57,419 bases of DNA, taken from positions 1-57,419 of the forward strand of contig CAADSM010000059.1 in assembly GCA_900751785.1 (NCBI GenBank), written 5' to 3'. Below are positions 51,849 to 57,419 of the stretch, one piece after another. The position numbers were made by a program, and so were the translations under genes. Source of the stretch: Lachnospiraceae bacterium. Lineage in GTDB: Bacteria; Bacillota; Clostridia; Lachnospirales; Lachnospiraceae. The notes below the pieces were generated by a model. The model did no database searches. It was not told the origin of the DNA and was given only the letters and a program-made list of their open reading frames with translations. Position 1 is the stretch's first letter. Each line of letters begins with the position of its first letter.

Positions 51849-51927
51849 CTGTTTTTCTCCTTGTGTTCACGTACGCACACGGCGTACAGATTATTCAGTC
51901 TTCATCCCCTTCTCTGTGGGATATTCT

Positions 51928-52752
51928 TTACTTCACTGCGCTGTCGACCATTCCCTTGATGAAGTACTTCTGCAGGAACAGGAAGCATACCACTACCGGC
52001 AGGATCGCCAGCAGGGCGCCTGCGGAAGCCGCGTTCAGGTTGCTCGTCGTCTGTGAGAAGAAGGACGAGATTCCCAGCGTGACCGTCCTCATCTTCGAAG
52101 ACTGCAGGATATAGAGCGAGAACTGGTAGTCATTCCAGCAGTGGATTCCTGTAAGGATCACGACGGATGCCGTCACAGACTTCAGCTGCGGAAGAATAAT
52201 GTAGAAAAACGCTCTGATCGGGCCGCATCCATCGATCGACGCTGCCTCATCCAGCGCCTCCGGTATGGATGAGATAAAGTTCGTATACAGGAAGATCGCC
52301 ATCGGCAGCTCAAATGTCAGCAATGTCAGGATGATACCCCAGTATTCGTTGATTCCGCCCATATCGACAAGGATGGAATACAGCGGAACGAGGATACTCA
52401 GCGGCGGAACCATCATGATTCCAAGTATAAATCCTTTTACGATCTTATTCAGTCTGCTTTTATTTCTTGCCAGCGGATATGCCGCGAGCGAACCGATCAC
52501 AACGATCAGGAGCACTGTGACGACCATGATGATAAAGCTGTGCAGCAGAGCCGACAGGATGTCTCCCTGCTCGATCGCAGCCCGGAAGTTGTCAAGAGTC
52601 GGCTGGTCCGGGAACTTCCAGTGAGAACTCAAGTCTGTAGTCGGTTTAAATGAAATACAGAATAAAATATAAAACGGTGAAAAATATACAATAAAAATGA
52701 TCAGCAGGATCGGGATCCTCAGCAGACTCATTTTTGATTTCCTGTCTGTCAT
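51928..52752 (-). CDS. Carbohydrate ABC transporter permease (MalG-like)
   Basis: A 274-residue protein with six membrane helices and the EAA loop EALDEAASIDGCGPIRAFFYIILPQLKS that contacts the ATPase. ATGA overlap with the MalF-like gene. Standard for family CUT1. Confidence 0.93.
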   Translation of the reverse strand: MTDRKSKMSLLRIPILLIIFIVYFSPFYILFCISFKPTTDLSSHWKFPDQPTLDNFRAAIEQGDILSALLHSFIIMVVTVLLIVVIGSLAAYPLARNKSRLNKIVKGFILGIMMVPPLSILVPLYSILVDMGGINEYWGIILTLLTFELPMAIFLYTNFISSIPEALDEAASIDGCGPIRAFFYIILPQLKSVTASVVILTGIHCWNDYQFSLYILQSSKMRTVTLGISSFFSQTTSNLNAASAGALLAILPVVVCFLFLQKYFIKGMVDSAVK

Positions 52753-53618
52753 AAGTCTACCTCCTTCTTTTCCAGATATTTCACAACAAGGTTACCCAGA
52801 ACCATGATCAGTACAAAGGATACGAGACCGATCGCCGATGCATAGCCTGCATTTTCACTTCCGAAGTAAGTCCTGTGCACCAACGTGGACAACGAATGCG
52901 TGTCATATCCCGGTCCGCCGGATGTGAGCGCCATGATAATATCAAACAGCTTCAGTCCTCCGATCAGGTTGATCGTCACTGAGGAAGAAATCGCCGGCGT
53001 AAGAAGCGGCAGAGTAATGTAGCGGAACCTCTGTCCCGGCCTTACTCCGTCGAGTGATGCCGCTTCATAGTACATATCCGGGATTCCCTGCAGTCCCGCG
53101 AGGTAAATGACCATGGAGATTCCGACAAACTGCAGTGAATTGACAAGCGTCATTATGATGACACCTACTGTTCCGTTGGAAAGCCAGTCTACAGGCGCGG
53201 CGCCGAACAGGCCGATCACATCGTTCAATGCTCCATTGTCATAACTGAAGAAGAAATACATGATATATCCCATGATCAGCGGTGCGATCATAACCGGAAG
53301 ATACACCAGCGTCCTCGTCGCAGCCCTGCCTCTGAACTTCTGGTTCAGGAGCAGCGCAAGCGCCAGTCCGAGCACATTCTGGAGCACGGTGCTCCCCACT
53401 CCGTAGATGATCGTATTGATAAATGCCCTGTGCACATTCTGATCCGTCAGCATCCGGACATAATTGTCTATCCCGATCATATTGTATGTCTGTGAATATC
53501 CGTTCCAGTTTGTAAAGGAAAGAAAAATTCCTTTTGCGAACGGAAAGATCACAAATACGACAAACAGGATCAGGGCAGGTATGTAGAACAGGTTCATCAT
53601 TCTTGCTCTTTTTTTCAT
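52749..53618 (-). CDS. Carbohydrate ABC transporter permease (MalF-like)
   Basis: A 289-residue protein with six membrane helices, starting with a Met/Arg-rich segment and LFYIPALILFVVFVIFPFAKGIFLSF, and the EAA loop YYEAASLDGVRPGQRFRYITLP. Forms the channel with the MalG-like protein. Lies after the terminator-like hairpin at 53665, so it is made less than the binding protein. Confidence 0.93.
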   Translation of the reverse strand: MKKRARMMNLFYIPALILFVVFVIFPFAKGIFLSFTNWNGYSQTYNMIGIDNYVRMLTDQNVHRAFINTIIYGVGSTVLQNVLGLALALLLNQKFRGRAATRTLVYLPVMIAPLIMGYIMYFFFSYDNGALNDVIGLFGAAPVDWLSNGTVGVIIMTLVNSLQFVGISMVIYLAGLQGIPDMYYEAASLDGVRPGQRFRYITLPLLTPAISSSVTINLIGGLKLFDIIMALTSGGPGYDTHSLSTLVHRTYFGSENAGYASAIGLVSFVLIMVLGNLVVKYLEKKEVDL

Positions 53619-53664
53619 CTCTTTTATCCTTTCCTAATACTACTTTTTCTGTTTTCGCCCACAT

Positions 53665-53695
53665 AAAAAGGGAAACAGGCTTCTGCTTCCCTTTT
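53665..53695 (-). terminator. Partial terminator between binding protein and permeases
   Basis: Minus strand AAAAGGGAA and TTCCCTTTT stem with T-run, 16 bases after the binding-protein stop. Such hairpins keep binding-protein RNA in excess over permease RNA. Confidence 0.75.
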
Positions 53696-53710
53696 CAGTC
53701 AGAGCATATA

Positions 53711-54982
53711 TTAATTGCCGTATTTATCGTTAAAATTCTGTTCCATTGTCGTAGCTGCCGTCTGGACCGCTCCGTCCTTCTGGGACAGGATGTCCGCGCC
53801 GGTTGCACACATTACATCCCACATACCGCTCGGGAGATACTCTCTGTCAAAATACGGGAAAGTCTCAACATCTGCATATTTATCATAATATTCACCGATA
53901 CTTCCGATGTCAGTCTCAACTCCGTTTAAGCCGGCCTTATTTCCTGCCGCCTCTGCGATCGACTTTGTAACCTCAGGCTTTGCCAGATAGTTCAGAAGTT
54001 CAACAGCTTCATCCTTGACCTCTGAATCCTTCCATACGCCTACAGCGATATCCTCTCCGGCGATCAGGCTCGGCTCATCTGAAGCACTTGCAGCCGGGAT
54101 CGGCATCATACCAAGATTTGCATCCGGATTCACAGCAAGAGTATCCACGATACCTGAGTTTCCGTAGAAGCAGAATGCCGCTTCGTCCTGTGCGAGTGCC
54201 TGGACATCAGCATTGTAATCCGCTGTGAGGACATCCTCATTGAAGTATCCTGCCTTCACCCATTTGTCCAGCATGCCGGCAACCTCTTCCCATACTGCAG
54301 TGTCGAAAGTGCCGTCTTTCAGCTCATCTGCATGGCTGGCAGCCTCATCTGTGATGTAGTAGGACGGTGCTGCCCAGTCAAAATACTGCCCGATCGTCCA
54401 GCTGTCCTTTCCGCCCATATGTATCGGTGTCTTTCCGGCTGCCTTGATCTTATCGCATGCCGCCGCAAAATCATCCCATGTTTTGATCTCGTCAGGATTT
54501 ACACCCGCTTCCTCGAGCACTGTCATATTGCAGATGATTCCTGCGATATCCATGTCGATGGGAAGTACATACATATTTCCCTCGCTGTCTGTGATGACCG
54601 GCTTGATCTGATCATTGATGTCTGAAGCCCAGTCCAGATCGTTGACCGGCATCAGATAATCACTGTATCTTGCCACTGACCATCCATGTGTCGTGAACAC
54701 ATCCGGCAGCTCATTAGCTGACATCTTTGTCTTCATCAGCTCTTCGTAGCTCTCGCCCGGAGCCTGGAAATCAACCGTATATCCGGTCTCTTCCGCAAAA
54801 TCCTTGCAGGCTGCTTCCAGCGCCTCTGCCTTTGCTCCGACAACATTAGTGGAAAATGTGATCGTCACATCTCCGCTCTTTCCGGAATCATCTCCGCTCT
54901 CTCCACTGTCTGATCCGCACGCAGCAAGAGAAAATACCATTCCCGCCGCAAGTAAGGCGGCCATAACTCTTTTGAATTTCAT
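53711..54982 (-). CDS. Sugar-binding lipoprotein of the ABC transporter
   Basis: A 423-residue lipoprotein with lipobox LAAC (Cys22) and the fold of family 1 solute-binding proteins: VTITFSTNVVGAKAEALEAACKDFAEETGY, LPDVFTTHGWSVARY, MYVLPIDMDIAGIICN and AAFCFYGNSGIVDTLAV. It captures the oligosaccharide, probably an alpha-galactoside, outside the membrane. AGGAGG precedes the ATG. Own promoter at 55014. Confidence 0.93.
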   Translation of the reverse strand: MKFKRVMAALLAAGMVFSLAACGSDSGESGDDSGKSGDVTITFSTNVVGAKAEALEAACKDFAEETGYTVDFQAPGESYEELMKTKMSANELPDVFTTHGWSVARYSDYLMPVNDLDWASDINDQIKPVITDSEGNMYVLPIDMDIAGIICNMTVLEEAGVNPDEIKTWDDFAAACDKIKAAGKTPIHMGGKDSWTIGQYFDWAAPSYYITDEAASHADELKDGTFDTAVWEEVAGMLDKWVKAGYFNEDVLTADYNADVQALAQDEAAFCFYGNSGIVDTLAVNPDANLGMMPIPAASASDEPSLIAGEDIAVGVWKDSEVKDEAVELLNYLAKPEVTKSIAEAAGNKAGLNGVETDIGSIGEYYDKYADVETFPYFDREYLPSGMWDVMCATGADILSQKDGAVQTAATTMEQNFNDKYGN

Positions 54983-55013
54983 ATATTTTTTCCTCCTGTT
55001 CTATTTGATGACT

Positions 55014-55042
55014 TTAATATACAAAATTTCTTTACTTCTCAA
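55014..55042 (-). promoter_or_regulatory. Promoter of the binding-protein/permease/galactosidase genes
   Basis: Minus strand TTGAGA, 17-base spacer, TATTAA, 31 bases before the binding-protein start. The AraC-type regulator encoded next to it probably acts on sites just upstream (55043-55075 and beyond). Confidence 0.6.
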
Positions 55043-55075
55043 AACGACACAGAACTTTGATTCAGGTACTGTTTT

Positions 55076-56533
55076 CTACACTCTTTCCCTGCGGAATGCA
55101 GACGGGGTCATCCCTGTCTGCTTCTGGAAGAGCGATGAAAAATGTCTTGCGCTGTTGTAGCCCACCATAAGGGCGATGTCCTGCACAGACGCGGACGAGT
55201 TCTGGATCAGGAGCTTTTTGGCTGCCTCGATCCTTGTCTCAGTGAGGAAATCAATGAATCGCCTGCCCGTGCGCTGGTGAAAGATCGTACTCAGATAATT
55301 TGCAGTCAGTTTAAAATGCTCTGCAATCTGGCTGATTCCGATATCATTCATATAATACTTCTGGATATATTCCTTTACCTGCTCTATCACATCACCGTCA
55401 GTCCGGTGAAGCCCGCTGTACATCTGATCCGAACACTCCACAAAGGAGCTGCAGAATGTCCTCAGAGAGTCCGTTTTTATGCTGCATCCTGTCACAAAGC
55501 TGCAGTAAGCGCTTATATTTTCAAGCCTCAGATCCAGATTCTCTCTCCCGGAGCTGCGCCACATCGTATTCATGATCTCTCTGCACGCAACGCCGTCAGC
55601 CCGCTGCCACGCCTCCGTCAGCTGTTCAACAAGATGGAGAAACTCAGCTTCTTTCCCGCCCCGTGGCAGATCCTCCGCTCTGCACACTGCTCCCGGCCGC
55701 TCCTGCATCAGCAGGCACAGATCCTCCTCCAGCTTCTCACAGCTGCTGCACACATGCAGAAGAGATGTGCTCTCAAACCACAGGAAATAATGGATCTCCT
55801 TTTCATTTCCAAGCGAAGCGCTGATCTTCCGCATATGGGAAAGAATGTACTCCTTCTGTTCTTCTGCGACCCCGAACACGATGCATGGCGTACCGCTTCC
55901 ATTAGAAGCAATCGCATAATACCCTTTTCGGGAGACGACTTCTCCCCCCAGTCTGGCGGCTTCCTTCATAAGCCTCTTCTGCAGTTCTGCAGTGCTCTCA
56001 GATCCCCGGCTGTCGACTGCTGTGTGGAGCATCAATGTCAGGAGCACATAGCCCTGCCGTTCTTCTTCCGCCTCTTCCTCAATGGTCCCCAGTGTTGAAT
56101 AGTAATTAAACGCATCCATAACTCTCAGCTGGAAACGGGAATTGGAGCTCTCTTTTTTTCTCCTCACCTTTGCCCGCAGCTTTTCCAGCACCTCGCCGAG
56201 CTGTTCTGCATCCACCGGCTTCAGCAGATATTCATTCACCCCGAGCCTGATCGCCTTCTGCGCGTACTGGAAATCTGAATATCCGCTCACCAGGACAAAC
56301 TCTGTCTCGGAAGAGCACTCTTTGCACTGCGCGATCGCGTCGAGCCCGTTCATACACGGCATGTTGATATCGACAAATGCGATATCCGGACTGTTCTGTC
56401 CGCACATCCGCACCATCTCAGCTCCGTCCCTTGCCTCCAGGAAAATATCTCCGGTGTCACCCAGCAGTTCTCCCAGCATACTCTTGATGTTAAATCTTGC
56501 CAGCCTGTCGTCGTCAGCTATCAATATGATCAT
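55076..56533 (-). CDS. AraC-type response regulator (YesN-like)
   Basis: A 485-residue regulator: receiver domain (1-120) with phospho-acceptor in DIAFVDINMPCMNG, the conserved Lys in LLKPVDAEQ, a long middle domain, and the two-helix-turn-helix AraC domain at about 385-485 (IGISQIAEHFKLTANYLSTIFHQRTG; IALMVGYNSARHFSSLFQKQTG). Its ATG overlaps the kinase stop (ATGA). Expected to activate the sugar transporter and galactosidase genes downstream. Confidence 0.93.
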   Translation of the reverse strand: MIILIADDDRLARFNIKSMLGELLGDTGDIFLEARDGAEMVRMCGQNSPDIAFVDINMPCMNGLDAIAQCKECSSETEFVLVSGYSDFQYAQKAIRLGVNEYLLKPVDAEQLGEVLEKLRAKVRRKKESSNSRFQLRVMDAFNYYSTLGTIEEEAEEERQGYVLLTLMLHTAVDSRGSESTAELQKRLMKEAARLGGEVVSRKGYYAIASNGSGTPCIVFGVAEEQKEYILSHMRKISASLGNEKEIHYFLWFESTSLLHVCSSCEKLEEDLCLLMQERPGAVCRAEDLPRGGKEAEFLHLVEQLTEAWQRADGVACREIMNTMWRSSGRENLDLRLENISAYCSFVTGCSIKTDSLRTFCSSFVECSDQMYSGLHRTDGDVIEQVKEYIQKYYMNDIGISQIAEHFKLTANYLSTIFHQRTGRRFIDFLTETRIEAAKKLLIQNSSASVQDIALMVGYNSARHFSSLFQKQTGMTPSAFRRERV

Positions 56534-57419
56534 CCTGTTCCCCCCTGTTCTCTATCCGGAAATACGATCGTTGTTTTTGTTCCTTTTCCCGGTCTGGACA
56601 CGCACTGGAATACCGCTTCCTTGCAGTACAGCTCTGCCCTGGCGCGGACATTGTCCACTCCTACATGCTCGCCTTCTTTCTCCGCTTTCATTGCTCTGCT
56701 GTCAAAGCCTACGCCGTTATCCCGCACGGTCAGGATTATAACTTTTCCGATTCCTTTCACCTCTGCCGATTCTGCAAGGATACGGATCAGGATCGGATCG
56801 TTTGTATTCCCCATACCATGCCGGATGCTGTTCTCAACGATCGGCTGGAGGAGCAGCTTCGGTATCTTTTTCTCAGCGCATCTCTTATCCAGCCATATAA
56901 TATAATCCAGCCTGCCGTCATACTTCAGCTTCTCCAGCTTAAGATAATTTTCCAGAAATTCCATCTCTTCCCTCACCGGTACGATCTCTCTGCTGCTGTA
57001 GGCATACCGGAACAGCCGGGAAAGCTCCACGATTCCTTTCTCAAGCGCCTCCTTCTCTCCCATCCGGTTGAGAGCGATAAATCCGTTCAGCGTATTGTAT
57101 AGGAAATGCGGATTGATCTGGGACTGAAGTGCTTTGTACTCTGCTTTCTGCTGCTGGATCACGAGCAGGTATTCTTTTTCTATATATTCCCGCAAGTTGT
57201 CGATCATCTGGTTTATGACCTCTGCGATCTTATGAAACTCACTGTCAGCGTCCAGATGGATATGGGCATTCAATTCCCCCTTTTCCACGCGCTGGATCAC
57301 ATTGGTGATATTCTGGACATCTGCCACCATCTTCTTCGCCTGCCGGCGGTAGTTTACAAAGGCCCGGGCCACTACCGCCCCAAGGATAAGAACCGACCAA
57401 AGGGAAATACACTGAATAC
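56530..57419 (-). CDS. LytS/YesM-type sensor histidine kinase, cut by the window end
   Basis: The visible part begins inside a membrane segment at the window edge and continues with HAMP (about the first 60 residues), the His_kinase domain (QSQINPHFLYNTLNGFIAL with the phospho-accepting His) and HATPase (LQPIVENSIRHG, VRDNGVGFD). The frame stays open to base 57419, so the extracellular sensor and start lie outside. It pairs with the AraC-type regulator by gene overlap. Confidence 0.9.
   Translation of the reverse strand, partial: IQCISLWSVLILGAVVARAFVNYRRQAKKMVADVQNITNVIQRVEKGELNAHIHLDADSEFHKIAEVINQMIDNLREYIEKEYLLVIQQQKAEYKALQSQINPHFLYNTLNGFIALNRMGEKEALEKGIVELSRLFRYAYSSREIVPVREEMEFLENYLKLEKLKYDGRLDYIIWLDKRCAEKKIPKLLLQPIVENSIRHGMGNTNDPILIRILAESAEVKGIGKVIILTVRDNGVGFDSRAMKAEKEGEHVGVDNVRARAELYCKEAVFQCVSRPGKGTKTTIVFPDREQGGTG

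Noticed and set aside
1..57419. tRNA, rRNA or other known structured RNA genes
   Set aside because: No tRNA-like cloverleaf ends, rRNA segments or classical riboswitch cores were seen by eye on either strand; weak candidates cannot be excluded without a covariance search.

Overview
The window looks like chromosomal DNA of a Gram-positive anaerobe of the Clostridia, most likely a gut Lachnospiraceae. The evidence is the mid-range G+C, strong AGGAGG-type ribosome binding sites, sigma-A promoters, the Firmicute gene orders gdpP-rplI-dnaB and rpsF-ssb-rpsR, MutS2, CIRCE-controlled hsp20 genes, and an MsmK-dependent type of sugar ABC cluster. No species is claimed and no rRNA or tRNA gene was seen.

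Layout. 1-1.4 kb is debris of mobile elements: an ISAs1-type transposase fragment joined to conjugative-element fragments, then a DUF6061-like gene. 1.4-5.5 kb (minus) holds a pseudoprotease of the HtrA fold, the exoribonuclease YhaM and the rRNA methyltransferase RlmD. 5.7-10.4 kb (plus) holds mutS2 and an OmpR-type two-component pair, followed by an orphan sugar-binding lipoprotein, a 56-residue ferredoxin and two divergent unknown genes. 14.1-16.0 kb is a more A+T-rich two-gene cassette, an AAA ATPase plus an HNH nuclease, that resembles the Septu (PtuAB) anti-phage system and has its own promoter. 16.1-25.6 kb is core: a MerR-type regulator, dnaB, rplI, gdpP, a three-part CoA-disulfide reductase/rhodanese/AsrC-like fusion with its DUF134 partner, and rpsR, ssb, rpsF and DUF951.

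25.6-34.4 kb (minus) holds a class B sortase, a LUD-domain protein, then a tight operon of HAD hydrolase, PPP-type phosphatase, leucine-rich-repeat protein, VWA protein and MoxR ATPase, and a MATE exporter. 34.6-43.7 kb is accessory: two near-identical hsp20 genes, each with CIRCE and a long leader, flank a patch with a broken BREX pglZ cut by an IS3-type remnant, a truncated RecG-like gene, a MazG-like gene, an orphan sensor kinase, a MATE/YczE pair and two copies of an unusual three-hairpin repeat. 43.9-49 kb has a TetR regulator with palindromic operators, glgB, mazG, and an ECF sigma/RsgI-like anti-sigma/secreted His-rich protein operon. 49.2-57.4 kb is an alpha-galactoside utilisation locus: sensor kinase (cut by the window end), AraC-type response regulator, binding protein, two permeases, GH36 alpha-galactosidase and an AllA-like protein.

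Most likely to reward follow-up: the MoxR-VWA-LRR-phosphatase operon, the Septu-like cassette, the CoADR-rhodanese-AsrC fusion, the three-hairpin repeats, the HtrA pseudoprotease and the His-rich ECF system. All functional calls come from reading motifs by eye; no database search was run.
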